Shown here: piece after piece, positions 1 to 8,484 of the stretch
Position numbering within the stretch: position 1 is the first letter of the stretch
How the letters are laid out: each line of letters begins with the position of its first letter
Position numbers and translations under genes: made by a program
Source: Pseudomonas costantinii
Lineage (GTDB): Bacteria; Pseudomonadota; Gammaproteobacteria; Pseudomonadales; Pseudomonadaceae
Direction: 5' to 3'
Assembly (NCBI RefSeq): GCF_001870435.1
Contig: NZ_MDDR01000037.1
Span: forward strand, 124,001 to 188,000
DNA: 64,000 bases
The notes under the pieces: model-generated
What the model was told of the DNA's origin: nothing
Databases searched by the model: none
The model's input: only the letters and a program-made list of their open reading frames with translations

Positions 1-187
1 CCGTTTCGCAATGCCCGAATGGTTGGAGGATTTCGTCGGTTACCTGTGGCTGATCATCTTCCCTGAGGCTTTTATCAACGGCATGGTCATTAGTGCCCTG
101 GTGGTGTTTTGCCCTGAATGGCTGGAGACCTTCAACCGCACCCGTTACCTATCAGCGCCATGGAAGGATGACGATTCGCGGCGTTGA
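1..187 (+). CDS. C-terminal end of a membrane protein, probably ECF-type ABC transporter permease (CbiM-like); partial
   Basis: Only the last 61 codons are in the window, read from base 2 to the TGA at 185-187. The visible part holds one hydrophobic stretch (about LWLIIFPEAFINGMVISAL) followed by a charged tail ending in DDDSRR. The FINGM-ALVVF-P-WL pattern resembles the end of predicted energy-coupling-factor permeases of the CbiM type in Pseudomonas, which would sit in the inner membrane and take part in metal or vitamin uptake. The family call is recall from a short fragment. It lies upstream of and co-directional with the next small gene, with about 65 bp between them. Confidence 0.5.
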   Translation, partial: RFAMPEWLEDFVGYLWLIIFPEAFINGMVISALVVFCPEWLETFNRTRYLSAPWKDDDSRR

Positions 188-253
188 CCCAGATCAAATA
201 CTGGGCAGCCGCGCAGGCCCATGCTCTGCGAAATTCTTCCAGGAGCTTGGATC

Positions 254-469
254 ATGAGTGTGTATGAGTGGGCACGGCAGGAGTTGCGCAGAAGCCAGGA
301 CGCAGCACAGGAAATCGGTTTTGACCCCGGCTTGACCCTGCGTGCCATGCTCAGTGCGGTGGTGCAGCAGAGCAAGGGCGTGCGCAGTTTTGAAGACTTG
401 GCCGACGAACTGCAATACCTTGCAGAGAACCTCGACGACCAGCAGGAATACGCTTTTATGCGCCCTTAG
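254..469 (+). CDS. small conserved hypothetical protein (71 aa)
   Basis: Starts at ATG 254, preceded by AGGAG at 241-245 with good spacing; an upstream in-frame ATG at 221 lacks a ribosome site. The protein begins [15 protein letters not shown], has no membrane segment or signal peptide, and looks helical and acidic. Its position next to yacG-coaE matches a conserved hypothetical gene (PA4531 position in P. aeruginosa). Its stop overlaps the convergent yacG stop by 4 bp. Function unknown. Confidence 0.75.
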   Translation: MSVYEWARQELRRSQDAAQEIGFDPGLTLRAMLSAVVQQSKGVRSFEDLADELQYLAENLDDQQEYAFMRP

Positions 470-666
470 TGGCGCGGCGGCAGGTCTTCGGAAAACAGCT
501 CGTCTTCGGCATCCGGGGCCACCGGGATCTTGTGTTCTTCAGCGGCCCAGGCGCCCAGGTCGATGAGTTTGCAACGGTCCGAGCAGAACGGTCGGTTGAG
601 GTTGGTCGCTTTCCATTCCACGGGTGCGCCGCAGGTTGGGCAGTCGACGGTCAAGGGTTGGCTCAT
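466..666 (-). CDS. yacG: DNA gyrase inhibitor YacG, zinc-binding
   Basis: A 66-residue protein with the YacG zinc-finger pattern: CPTC at residues 9-12 and C28-x3-C32 in FCSDRCK, followed by the typical LIDLGAWA segment. In E. coli YacG binds GyrB and inhibits its supercoiling activity. The length is normal for the family. Its ATG overlaps the coaE stop by 4 bp, so the two genes are probably translationally coupled at the end of the pilC-pilD-coaE-yacG run. Confidence 0.95.
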   Translation of the reverse strand: MSQPLTVDCPTCGAPVEWKATNLNRPFCSDRCKLIDLGAWAAEEHKIPVAPDAEDELFSEDLPPRH

Positions 667-1286
667 GATCGGCCTCCACGCAAAGTAAGGTAAAAGTGGT
701 GCAGTCGCTCGACCTCGCTGTGCAGCCAGGCGAGGTCCTTGTCATTGACCAGCACGTCATCGGCATGGTTCAGGCGGTCTTCGCGGCTGGACTGGGCCTT
801 CAGAATCGCCTGCACCTGTTGTTCGCTGATGCCATCGCGCTGCAGGGTACGCTGAATCTGTAGCGATTGCGGCACGTCGATCACCAGGACGCGCTGGGTC
901 ATGCTGTGTTGGCCGGATTCGATCAGCAGCGGCGACACAAGGATCGCGTAAGGCGACCGGGCGCGGGCCAGGTGGCTGCGAATCTCATCGCCAATCAATG
1001 GGTGCAGCAAGGCTTCCAGCCAACGGCGCTCTTCAGGTACTTCAAAGATCAGCTTGCGCAGCGCGGCGCGGTCCAGTTGGCCGTCGGGCTGCAGCACGCC
1101 GGCACCGAAATGTTCGGCGATGCGCGCCAGTGCCGGTCGGCCGGGCTCGACCACCCAGCGGGCGGCATGGTCGGCATCGACCAGGTCAATGCCCAAGTCA
1201 ATAAAGTGCTGGGCAGCAGCGCTTTTGCCGCTGCCGATGCCACCGGTGAGGCCAAGAATCCAGGGTGTTGCGACAGAGGTGGTCAT
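663..1286 (-). CDS. coaE: dephospho-CoA kinase
   Basis: A 207-residue kinase that catalyses the last step of coenzyme A synthesis, ATP-dependent phosphorylation of the 3'-hydroxyl of dephospho-CoA. The P-loop GGIGSGKS is at about residues 15-22, followed by the family's DADHAAR motif. The chosen start, ATG at 1284-1286, gives the normal length and overlaps the pilD stop by 4 bp. The frame stays open upstream to 1607, but that extension runs antisense through pilD and is not protein-like. Cytoplasmic; co-transcribed with pilC and pilD, as in other pseudomonads. Confidence 0.97.
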   Translation of the reverse strand: MTTSVATPWILGLTGGIGSGKSAAAQHFIDLGIDLVDADHAARWVVEPGRPALARIAEHFGAGVLQPDGQLDRAALRKLIFEVPEERRWLEALLHPLIGDEIRSHLARARSPYAILVSPLLIESGQHSMTQRVLVIDVPQSLQIQRTLQRDGISEQQVQAILKAQSSREDRLNHADDVLVNDKDLAWLHSEVERLHHFYLTLRGGRS

Positions 1287-2149
1287 CTGAAACCGACAGA
1301 CTGCAAATAGAAGTCGCTTATTTGACCACCCCAGAGCAATGCAATCCAGCCGGCAATCGCCAGACATGGACCAAATGGCATCGGTGTCGATGCCTGGGAC
1401 CCGCGCAAGCGCATCAGGATCAGGCCGGCCAGTACCCCGAGCAGCGACGACATCAGCAGCGTCATCGGCAGAATCTGCCAGCCTCCCCAAGCGCCGAGCA
1501 GTGCCAGAAGCTTGAAGTCGCCATGGCCCATGCCGTCCTTGCCGGTGACCAGTTTGAACAGCCAAAACACTGTCCACAGGCTCATATACCCAATCACCGC
1601 GCCCCACAGGCCGTCGTGCAGGGTCACCAGTAAATCAAAGCCGTTAACGATCAGCCCCAGCCACAACAGTGGCAGTACCAATACGTCCGGCAACAGTTGG
1701 TGATCCACATCGATCAGGCTCATCGCCAGCAAGCCCCAGCTCAATAGCATCACCGCACCTGCTTCCCAGCCAAAGCCGAAGCGCCAGGCAACCAGGGCTG
1801 AGGTCAGCGCGCATGCCAGTTCTGTGAGCGGGTAGCGGGTGCTGATACGCTCATGGCAGCGTGCGCAGCGCCCCCTGAGCATGACGTAGCTGAGCAGGGG
1901 GATATTTTCCCAGGGGCGAATCGGCTGGTTGCAATGCGGGCAGCAGGAGTTGGGGTGGGCAAGGTTGTAAGTGGGGCCTGCGGGATCTGCCGGTAGGCCG
2001 AGGACTTCCTGGGCTTGGGCGCGCCACTCCCGCTCGAGCATTTTCGGCAGGCGCCACACCAGTACATTGAGGAAGCTACCGATGATCAGGCCCAACACCA
2101 GTGCCATCCCGACAAAGAGCCAGGGGTGTTCACCCAGCAGCAGGCTCAA
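1283..2149 (-). CDS. pilD: type IV prepilin peptidase / N-methyltransferase PilD
   Basis: A 288-residue inner-membrane aspartyl protease that cleaves the leader of type IV prepilins and type II secretion pseudopilins and methylates the new N-terminal Phe. It has the cytoplasmic zinc domain with two CxxC pairs (CPHC and CARC), the two catalytic Asp regions ([12 protein letters not shown] and the GxGD motif [10 protein letters not shown]), and about eight membrane segments. The start is TTG at 2147-2149, overlapping the pilC stop (TTGA); it matches the length of P. aeruginosa PilD, while the first ATG would be 14 codons inside. Even without a full pilus, PilD would still be needed for type II secretion. 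Confidence 0.95.
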   Translation of the reverse strand: MSLLLGEHPWLFVGMALVLGLIIGSFLNVLVWRLPKMLEREWRAQAQEVLGLPADPAGPTYNLAHPNSCCPHCNQPIRPWENIPLLSYVMLRGRCARCHERISTRYPLTELACALTSALVAWRFGFGWEAGAVMLLSWGLLAMSLIDVDHQLLPDVLVLPLLWLGLIVNGFDLLVTLHDGLWGAVIGYMSLWTVFWLFKLVTGKDGMGHGDFKLLALLGAWGGWQILPMTLLMSSLLGVLAGLILMRLRGSQASTPMPFGPCLAIAGWIALLWGGQISDFYLQSVGFR

Positions 2150-3354
2150 AATGCAGTACCCAGTTGGAAGACCGGCAGGTACATGGCGATGACCAAGGCA
2201 CCGACAATGCCTCCCAGTATCACCATGATCAGTGGCTCCATCAGGCTGGTGAGGTTATCGACCAGATTCTCCACGTCGGCCTCATAGTGATTGGCGACCT
2301 TCTCCAACATGCGGTCCAGGGTGCCGGACTCTTCCCCAATCGCCGTCATCTGGATCGCCATGCCGGGAAACAGACCGCTGCTGGCCATGGATTGATTCAA
2401 CTGCATGCCTGTTGATACATCGTGACGCATATGTTCGATCGCCTGTTTGAACAGTCCATTGCCGGCCGCACCCGCCACGGAGTCCAGAGCCTGCACCAGC
2501 GGAACGCCCGCTGCAAAGGTCGTCGAGAGTGTGCGGGCGTAGCGGGCGACGGCTGATTTTTTCAGCAGTGTGCCTGCCAGGGGGACGTTCAACAAACCTG
2601 CATCCAGCCAGTGGCGAAAACCAGGAGACAGTCGATAGGCCTGGCGCAGCCCGACAATTGCCGCGCCCACGCCTAGCGCGACCATCCACCAGGCGCGCTG
2701 CAGGAATTCGGACAGGGCAATGACAATCAAGGTGAAGCTTGGCAACTTGCCGTCGACCCCGGCAAACAGGGTCTGGAATTGCGGCACCACGTAAATCAGC
2801 AGGACCGTACTGACCAGGCCCGCAACCACGATGACTGCGATGGGGTAGGTCATGGCCTTCTTGATTCGTGCCTTGAGCTGCTGGCTCTTTTCCAGATGAA
2901 TCGCCACTCGCTCCAACAGGGTTTCCAGGGCGCCGGCCTGTTCGCCAGCGGCAATCAGGTTGCAATACAGGTCATCGAAGTAGCGCGGCTGTTTGCGCAA
3001 CGCTGTTGTCAGGTTATTGCCGGCGGCGATCTCCTGTTTCAATCCCTTCACCAGTTCGCGCATCAGGTGGTTGTCGAAGCCTTCACGGATAATGTCGAAG
3101 GCTTGCAACAGTGGTATGCCAGCCCTGAGCAATGTCGCCAACTGGCGGGTGAACAGGGCAATATCGGCGGGCTTTATCGGCGGCGCGAAACTTGGCAGGC
3201 GTGAGGACTTTTTGCGTACCCGGCTGGGGCAGATTCCTTGCTGGCGCAGTTGCGCCTTGATCAACGCAAGGTTATTGCCGGCGGTCTGCCCGGATACCCT
3301 GCGTCCTTTGCGGTTGGTGCCTTCCCAAGCGTAGATCGTTGAGGCGTCATTCAT
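2146..3354 (-). CDS. pilC: type IV pilus inner-membrane platform protein PilC
   Basis: A 402-residue GspF/PilC protein that forms the inner-membrane base of the pilus machine. It has two repeated T2SSF domains (about residues 65-190 and 265-390), each with the family's FTRQLATLLRAGIPL or YARTLSTTFAAGVPL start, and three membrane segments. The start is ATG 3352-3354, preceded on the minus strand by a GGAA site; an in-frame GTG five codons earlier is the alternative. pilA is divergent. In P. aeruginosa pilB lies between this point and pilA, but here the 203-bp gap holds no pilB. Confidence 0.95.
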   Translation of the reverse strand: MNDASTIYAWEGTNRKGRRVSGQTAGNNLALIKAQLRQQGICPSRVRKKSSRLPSFAPPIKPADIALFTRQLATLLRAGIPLLQAFDIIREGFDNHLMRELVKGLKQEIAAGNNLTTALRKQPRYFDDLYCNLIAAGEQAGALETLLERVAIHLEKSQQLKARIKKAMTYPIAVIVVAGLVSTVLLIYVVPQFQTLFAGVDGKLPSFTLIVIALSEFLQRAWWMVALGVGAAIVGLRQAYRLSPGFRHWLDAGLLNVPLAGTLLKKSAVARYARTLSTTFAAGVPLVQALDSVAGAAGNGLFKQAIEHMRHDVSTGMQLNQSMASSGLFPGMAIQMTAIGEESGTLDRMLEKVANHYEADVENLVDNLTSLMEPLIMVILGGIVGALVIAMYLPVFQLGTAF

Positions 3355-3557
3355 GTCACGTTTCCGCACACAGGTAGTGGAAGATTTATAGCTTAGTCAG
3401 GTGACGGATTTGGACAGGCGGGTGGTGAACGATAAAATGTCAGATTGTGCGTCTTGTGCGCATTTGGCCGCTCGCGGATGAGTACACTGGCGCCGCTGCA
3501 AAATGCAGGGCGCAGGACGCGCCTTGTTATGGGTTCTATTTCTGGAGAGTGAATGTG

Positions 3558-3971
3558 ATGCGTCAGAAAGGCTTTACCTTGATCGAGTTATTGATCGTCG
3601 TGGCAATCATCGGCATTTTGGCCACTATCGGTTTGCCCATGTACACCAAGCACCAGGCCAAGGCCAAGTTCACGGCGGGGTTAGCTGAAATCTCCGCGTT
3701 GAAGGCCGGCTATGAAGACACCATCAACCAGGGCACCGTACCAACCCTGGCCTTGATCGGCGGCACCAGTCCCACCGCCAACTGCAAGATCGACGTGGCA
3801 GGAGATATCGCCACCGGTGCGGGCTCTATCAGTTGTGAAATACTCGATGCGCCGGCACCTGTGCTGGGCAAGACCATCACGTTGACGCGCAGTGCCACCA
3901 CGGGCTGGAAGTGTGCTACCACGGCTGACGCGCAATACGTCGCCAAGGGTTGCGGCGCCGACGGCGCATAA
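3558..3971 (+). CDS. pilA: type IV pilin PilA (prepilin)
   Basis: A 137-residue major pilin precursor. The leader is MRQKG, cut before Phe by PilD. The mature N-terminus FTLIELLIVVAIIGILA is the conserved pilin helix, with Glu at +5. Three cysteines follow: one in SPTANCK, one in ISCE, and a C-terminal pair WKC...KGC that would close the disulfide loop. The start is ATG 3558 with GGAG at 3544-3547; GTG 3555 is an in-frame alternative. It is divergent from pilC and followed by tRNA-Thr 64 bp downstream. The globular domain is short, like group I pilins. Confidence 0.95.
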   Translation: MRQKGFTLIELLIVVAIIGILATIGLPMYTKHQAKAKFTAGLAEISALKAGYEDTINQGTVPTLALIGGTSPTANCKIDVAGDIATGAGSISCEILDAPAPVLGKTITLTRSATTGWKCATTADAQYVAKGCGADGA

Positions 3972-4035
3972 CGGCAACTGGGCGGTAGGCGAGTTAGTTG
4001 CCGCATGCCCAATGCGGTGCTAGCTTTAGCCCACC

Positions 4036-4108
4036 GCCCGTGTAGCTCAGCCGGTAGAGCAGCGCACTCGTAACGCGAAGGTCGCAGGTTCGATTCCTGT
4101 CTCGGGCA
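4036..4108 (+). tRNA. tRNA-Thr (anticodon CGT)
   Basis: A cloverleaf can be folded: acceptor GCCCGTG/CTCGGGC, D stem GCTC/GAGC, anticodon loop CTCGTAA with CGT, and T arm GCAGG-TTCGATT-CCTGT. It resembles E. coli thrW. A U6-U67 mismatch and an A31-C39 mismatch are present, and CCA is not encoded after discriminator A4108 (CAA follows). The pilA-tRNA-Thr neighbourhood is known in P. aeruginosa. Confidence 0.93.
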
Positions 4109-4259
4109 CAAAGGCAGCACTGTTTCAAAGGCAACGTTTTCAGATGATCCCAGAATGGTTCTGAAGGCCAGATGAGTCGGCATTCCGTGCCCACTCTTTT
4201 GTATCTGCGCAACCTTGATGACCCAGATGCATCCCCATTCCTCGATCTAAGAGAACAAC

Positions 4260-4565
4260 ATGACCACACAAGAAATGACCCAGGAAGCGCGGCACGAAGC
4301 AGCCCTCAAAAAGTATGTCGCGGAGTCACCGGAACTGCTGGATGAGATCAAGGACCTGAGTGCCGATGATCAAAAGGACCAGATCCAATGGTCATTTGAG
4401 GATGAGGCCGAGGCCCAGGGCCTGCAGCCATGGGAGCTGACCCTCAAGTACACCTCCAGCCCCGAAGAGTTCGAGGCGGCGCGCCTGGCTTTGCACAAGG
4501 AGGCCGCCGAGGTGCTGGGCGTCGATTGGAACGAGTATTGCGGGATGAACAATCTCGCGATCTGA
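4260..4565 (+). CDS. small acidic conserved hypothetical protein (101 aa)
   Basis: ATG at 4260, preceded by AAGAGAA. The product is soluble, strongly acidic and probably all-helical, with no signal peptide or membrane segment. Motifs include PELLDEIKDLSADDQKDQI and a C-terminal VLGVDWNEYCGMNNLAI. I tentatively recall similar Pseudomonas proteins under a DUF6388-type name, but cannot verify it. It stands alone between tRNA-Thr and the convergent nadC, a position where P. aeruginosa strains often carry variable pilin accessory genes. Function unknown. Confidence 0.75.
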   Translation: MTTQEMTQEARHEAALKKYVAESPELLDEIKDLSADDQKDQIQWSFEDEAEAQGLQPWELTLKYTSSPEEFEAARLALHKEAAEVLGVDWNEYCGMNNLAI

Positions 4566-4575
4566 GGCACAACGG

Positions 4576-4599
4576 AAGGAGCGAGTACGCTCGCTCCTT
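4576..4599. terminator. hairpin between convergent genes
   Basis: A perfect inverted repeat AAGGAGCGAG-TACG-CTCGCTCCTT with a UNCG-type tetraloop lies 11 bp after the small acidic gene and 8 bp before the nadC stop. U-rich sequence on the plus strand is weak (CAGCTTTCT). It probably ends transcription from both sides. Confidence 0.7.
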
Positions 4600-4607
4600 C
4601 AGCTTTC

Positions 4608-5456
4608 TCAGATACTAAGCCGCATCGACAAATCCACCGCCTTCACATCCTTGGTCATTGCGCCGATGGAGATGTAGTCCACGCCGGTTTGCGCGATGGG
4701 CAGCAGGGTGCTTTCGTTGATCCCGCCGCTGGCTTCCAGCTTGGCCTTGCCGTCGTTCAGGCGTACGGCTTCACGCATGTCATCCAGGCTCAACTCGTCG
4801 AGCATGATGATATCGGCGCCCGCCGCCAGTGCTTCGCGTAGTTCCGCCAAACTTTCCACTTCGATTTCCACCGGCTTGCCCGGGGCGATCTTGTGGGCGG
4901 CTGTAATCGCCTGGGCAATACCGCCACACGCAGCGATATGGTTTTCCTTGATCAGGAACGCGTCGTACAACCCGATGCGATGGTTGTGGCAACCGCCGCA
5001 GGTCACCGCGTACTTCTGTGCCAGACGCAGGCCCGGCAGGGTTTTTCGGGTGTCCAGCAGCTTGACCTGAGTACTGGCGACAAAGTCCGCCAGGGACTGG
5101 GCGCGGGTTGCTACGCCTGACAGCATTTGCAGAAAGTTCAGCGCGCAACGTTCACCGCTAAGCAGTGAACGTGCCGGACCTTCGAGGTGAAACAGCACCT
5201 GGTTGGGGCTGACGCGCTCACCATCAGACACCTGCCAATGCACCGCGACCCGAGGATCGAGTTGGCGGAACACCGCGTCCACCCAGGCTGTACCGGCGAT
5301 AACGGCTGCATCGCGGGTGATGATCGTGGCCTTGGCCAGCCGTTCGGCCGGGATCAACTGCGCAGTGATGTCGCCGCTGCCGATGTCTTCCAGCAGTGCG
5401 CGGCGCACGTTGGCTTCGATTTCGGCAGTGAGGTCGGCAAGACGGAGATTCGGCAT
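4608..5456 (-). CDS. nadC: nicotinate-nucleotide diphosphorylase (carboxylating), quinolinate phosphoribosyltransferase
   Basis: A 282-residue enzyme converting quinolinate and PRPP to nicotinate mononucleotide, CO2 and pyrophosphate in de novo NAD synthesis. The family segments [12 protein letters not shown], the [13 protein letters not shown] stretch, KENH and the C-terminal [10 protein letters not shown] and LEASGGIN motifs are all present. The start is ATG 5454-5456 with GGAG six bases upstream; an in-frame start six codons earlier lacks that spacing. Cytoplasmic, monocistronic and divergent from the DUF1631 gene. This position next to pilA and ampD is conserved in pseudomonads. Confidence 0.96.
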   Translation of the reverse strand: MPNLRLADLTAEIEANVRRALLEDIGSGDITAQLIPAERLAKATIITRDAAVIAGTAWVDAVFRQLDPRVAVHWQVSDGERVSPNQVLFHLEGPARSLLSGERCALNFLQMLSGVATRAQSLADFVASTQVKLLDTRKTLPGLRLAQKYAVTCGGCHNHRIGLYDAFLIKENHIAACGGIAQAITAAHKIAPGKPVEIEVESLAELREALAAGADIIMLDELSLDDMREAVRLNDGKAKLEASGGINESTLLPIAQTGVDYISIGAMTKDVKAVDLSMRLSI

Positions 5457-5702
5457 AACAGGCTCCACAAACAAAGTGCCTCGATTATAGGGGCAGTGCG
5501 CCTCTGAACCCAGACTCCCTACTCATTTACCGCGCAATGGCAGAGTTTGCTGGCGCAACTGCACTCACTTGCAAGATAATCTTGCGCCTTGCAATTGGCG
5601 TCATAGCTTTGACGTACTGGTGGTGACCGGATACTTGCAGCGCCCAGTTGGGCCTGTAACCGATCTTTCCCCAACCCAACACCGCCGTTTCAGGAGGCCA
5701 GG

Positions 5703-7859
5703 ATGCACATTGACGGAAAGGTGGTGCCAATCAATAAGGCACAGACCACGCCATCGCCGCTTGCGCGCTTGCCGGTGGTGTTGCTGCAGGTTCGCGACAA
5801 GGCCGCACAACAGTTGCAGCAAGGCTTGCAGGAGTTGTTCGATAACGCCGACGACACCCTGTTCGAGATGGCCGACAAGGCTCGCAGCAACGTCGATCAC
5901 CATATTTTTTTCGAGGCCATGCGCGACTTGCGCCTCAAGCGCAAGAATTTCGAGCGCGTGTTCATGGAGCAACTGTTCGCCGCTTTCGCCAACCTGGGTC
6001 AGGCTCGGCGTAGTGAGCTGCATTTAGTGCCGGTGGTGTCCTACGAGGCGGCGTCCGGCACGTCCAGTGATGATCTGGAAAAAGCGGTAGCGCTGGAGGC
6101 AATGCTGGGGCGGGTGCGACATCGCGATGGCCTGGTGCTGGGGCAGTTGACCGCACGCTTGAGTGCGTTGCTGGGTGAACACTTGGATGATCTCGATAAC
6201 CCCTTGGGGCCTGCATTGCTTTGTGAGTTTTTTCTGCGGGCGGGGCGCAGTCTCGGGGTGGAGATTCGCGTCAAGCTGATCATGCTCAAGCTCTTTGAAA
6301 AATACGTACTCAGTGACGCTGACCAACTGTGCGGCGAAGCCAACCAGTTGCTGATTGCCACTGGGGTCTTGCCTGGGCTCAAAGCGGTGCCTTCGCGTCG
6401 CCCAGGCGGGCGTGCGACCCGTGAGCAGCAGCGTGAGGACAGCCTGCCAAGCGTCGATCAGCCGCTTGATGAGAATGGGCAGGAAGCCTTCGCCTCCCTG
6501 CAGGAACTGCTGACGGTTGTTCGTGGTAGCGTGGCGCCTACCCTGGAGGCCAGCGCCGAGCCGCAACCCATTGCCGCCCGCGACCTGCTGCGTCTGCTCT
6601 CCCATCTGCAGCAATACGTGCCGGAGCCTGAGGCCGAAGATGATTTTGACCTATGTAACCAGCTTGAACAGCTGTTGACCCGGGTCAGCGTCAAGAGTGG
6701 CAAATCCCGAGTAGTAGAAGACGCCGACGAAGATGTGATCAACCTGGTTGCCCTGTTGTTCGAGTTCATCCTCAATGACCATAGCGTGCCTGACGCCTTC
6801 AAGGCCTTGATCGGTCGTTTGCAGATCCCGCTGTTGAAAGTCGCGGTGCTGGACAAGAGTTTTTTTAGTCGCACCGGCCATCCTGCGCGGCGATTGCTCA
6901 ATGAAATCGCGGCCGCCACCATCGGCTGGAACCCGCACGATGACTACCAGATCGATAGCCTGTACTTGCGAATCGAGCAGGTGGTACAGCGTTTGCTCAA
7001 CGATTTCGTTGAGGATCAGACGATTTTTTCCCGGCTTTTGGTGGAGTTCACGGCGTTTACCTCGGATGAACGGCGCCGCAGCGAACTGCTGGAGCAGCAC
7101 ACCTATGATGCCGAAGTAGGGCGCGTGCGCACTGAAGCCGCTCGTCAGCGCGTGGCTGATGTACTCAATCGACGGCTGCTGGGCAAGGTATTGCCGCAGG
7201 CCGTGGTGCAATTTCTCCAGCAGGCCTGGAGCCAGGTGCTCTTGTTGGCCAGCCTCAAGCACGGCGAACAGTCGGTGCAGTGGCAGGCGGGGTTGCGCGC
7301 CATGGACGAGTTGATCTGGAGCGTAGGCCTGCAGAAAGATACCGAGGCAGGCCGGCATCTGTTGGAGCAACTGCCCGGACTGCTCAAAACGTTGCGAGAC
7401 GGCCTGACCAACGCAGCATTTGATCCTTCCAGCACCCGTGAGTTTTTCGTCCGGTTGCAGGCCATGCATGTTCAATCATTTGAAGGCGAGGGTATCGATG
7501 CATTGATCGAGGTGCGTGAGCCCTTTGTTCTCAGTTCCGGACTGCCTGATTCAACTGAAAGCCTGCCAAGCGATGACCCTGACCTGCTCAAGGCCTACCA
7601 GATGCGGATTGGCAGCTGGTTTGAGTTCCAGCACGACGAAGCCACTACCCTGCGATGCAAGCTGGCGGCGGTCATGGCGCCAGCCAATACCTATATTTTT
7701 GTCGGCCGCACAGGGCTCAAGGTGTTGGAAAGAAGTGCTGGCCAATTGGCCGTGGCATTCAGGCGTGGTGCGCTGCGGACCTTGGACGACGGGTTGCTGT
7801 TCGACCGCGCGCTGGCGTGCGTGATTGGCAACTTGCGTCAACTCAATCGCGGCAAGTGA
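5703..7859 (+). CDS. DUF1631 family protein (718 aa), function unknown
   Basis: A large cytoplasmic protein starting at ATG 5703 after a strong CAGGAGGCC site. It lacks a signal peptide or membrane helices and is predicted mostly helical, with acidic central linkers (for example PEPEAEDDFD). The order nadC-DUF1631-ampD matches PA4523, which is how the family was assigned. The last 100 residues (WFEFQHDEATTLRCKLAAVMAPANTYIFVGRTGLKVLE) resemble a PilZ-like beta segment seen in this family, though no clear RxxxR motif was found. No enzymatic motif is visible. Confidence 0.85.
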   Translation: MHIDGKVVPINKAQTTPSPLARLPVVLLQVRDKAAQQLQQGLQELFDNADDTLFEMADKARSNVDHHIFFEAMRDLRLKRKNFERVFMEQLFAAFANLGQARRSELHLVPVVSYEAASGTSSDDLEKAVALEAMLGRVRHRDGLVLGQLTARLSALLGEHLDDLDNPLGPALLCEFFLRAGRSLGVEIRVKLIMLKLFEKYVLSDADQLCGEANQLLIATGVLPGLKAVPSRRPGGRATREQQREDSLPSVDQPLDENGQEAFASLQELLTVVRGSVAPTLEASAEPQPIAARDLLRLLSHLQQYVPEPEAEDDFDLCNQLEQLLTRVSVKSGKSRVVEDADEDVINLVALLFEFILNDHSVPDAFKALIGRLQIPLLKVAVLDKSFFSRTGHPARRLLNEIAAATIGWNPHDDYQIDSLYLRIEQVVQRLLNDFVEDQTIFSRLLVEFTAFTSDERRRSELLEQHTYDAEVGRVRTEAARQRVADVLNRRLLGKVLPQAVVQFLQQAWSQVLLLASLKHGEQSVQWQAGLRAMDELIWSVGLQKDTEAGRHLLEQLPGLLKTLRDGLTNAAFDPSSTREFFVRLQAMHVQSFEGEGIDALIEVREPFVLSSGLPDSTESLPSDDPDLLKAYQMRIGSWFEFQHDEATTLRCKLAAVMAPANTYIFVGRTGLKVLERSAGQLAVAFRRGALRTLDDGLLFDRALACVIGNLRQLNRGK

Positions 7860-7920
7860 TCGCAACCGCAGGGCTGAACACGGCATACTGGTCACACCTC
7901 GTTTCATTCAAGGAACCTGT

Positions 7921-8484
7921 ATGCAGTTGGACCCCACCAGCGGTTGGTGCAGGGGCATCCGTCATTGCCCTTCACCCAACTTCAACGAGCGCCCCACAGG
8001 CGAAATCTCACTGTTGGTGGTGCATAACATCAGCTTGCCACCGGCGCAGTTCGCCACGGGTAAGGTGCAGGAGTTTTTCCAGAATCGCCTGGATGTCACG
8101 GAACACCCCTACTTTGAAGGCATTGCCGACCTACGGGTGTCTGCGCATTTTCTGATTGAGCGCGACGGCACAGTGACGCAATTTGTGTCGTGCCTGGATC
8201 GCGCTTGGCATGCCGGGGTTTCCAGCTTCGAGGGGCGAGAAGTCTGCAATGACTTTTCCCTGGGGATCGAGTTGGAAGGGACGGATGAGCTACCGTTTAC
8301 CGATGCTCAATATACGTCGCTGATCGAGCTGACACGCCAATTGCTGGCGGCCTACCCGGGCATTACCCGTCAGCGTATTTGTGGTCACAGTGATATCGCT
8401 CCGGGGCGCAAGACTGACCCGGGCCCGGCTTTTGATTGGACGCGCTTTCGCAGCGCCCTGCAGGATGGAGGACACGCACGATGA
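7921..8484 (+). CDS. ampD: 1,6-anhydro-N-acetylmuramyl-L-alanine amidase AmpD
   Basis: A 187-residue zinc amidase that removes the stem peptide from anhydromuropeptides during cell-wall recycling; loss causes AmpC beta-lactamase derepression in pseudomonads. Zinc ligands are seen as His35 (VVHN), His in ICGHSDIAPGRKTDPGP, and the Asp after the catalytic Lys in the same motif. Cytoplasmic, no signal peptide. The start ATG 7921 is preceded by AAGGAAC. The stop overlaps the ampE start (ATGA), so the two are coupled. Confidence 0.97.
   Translation: MQLDPTSGWCRGIRHCPSPNFNERPTGEISLLVVHNISLPPAQFATGKVQEFFQNRLDVTEHPYFEGIADLRVSAHFLIERDGTVTQFVSCLDRAWHAGVSSFEGREVCNDFSLGIELEGTDELPFTDAQYTSLIELTRQLLAAYPGITRQRICGHSDIAPGRKTDPGPAFDWTRFRSALQDGGHAR

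Noticed and set aside
3470-3530. RpoN (-24/-12) promoter for pilA
   Set aside because: TGG and TGC elements are present (for example TGGCGCCGCTGC) but the spacing between GG and GC is wrong by three bases, and the other TGG has no GC at the right distance.
4036-4108. tRNA-Thr as a pseudo-tRNA
   Set aside because: It has two stem mismatches and no encoded CCA, but all arms fold, the anticodon loop is intact and the sequence closely resembles a functional tRNA-Thr(CGT).
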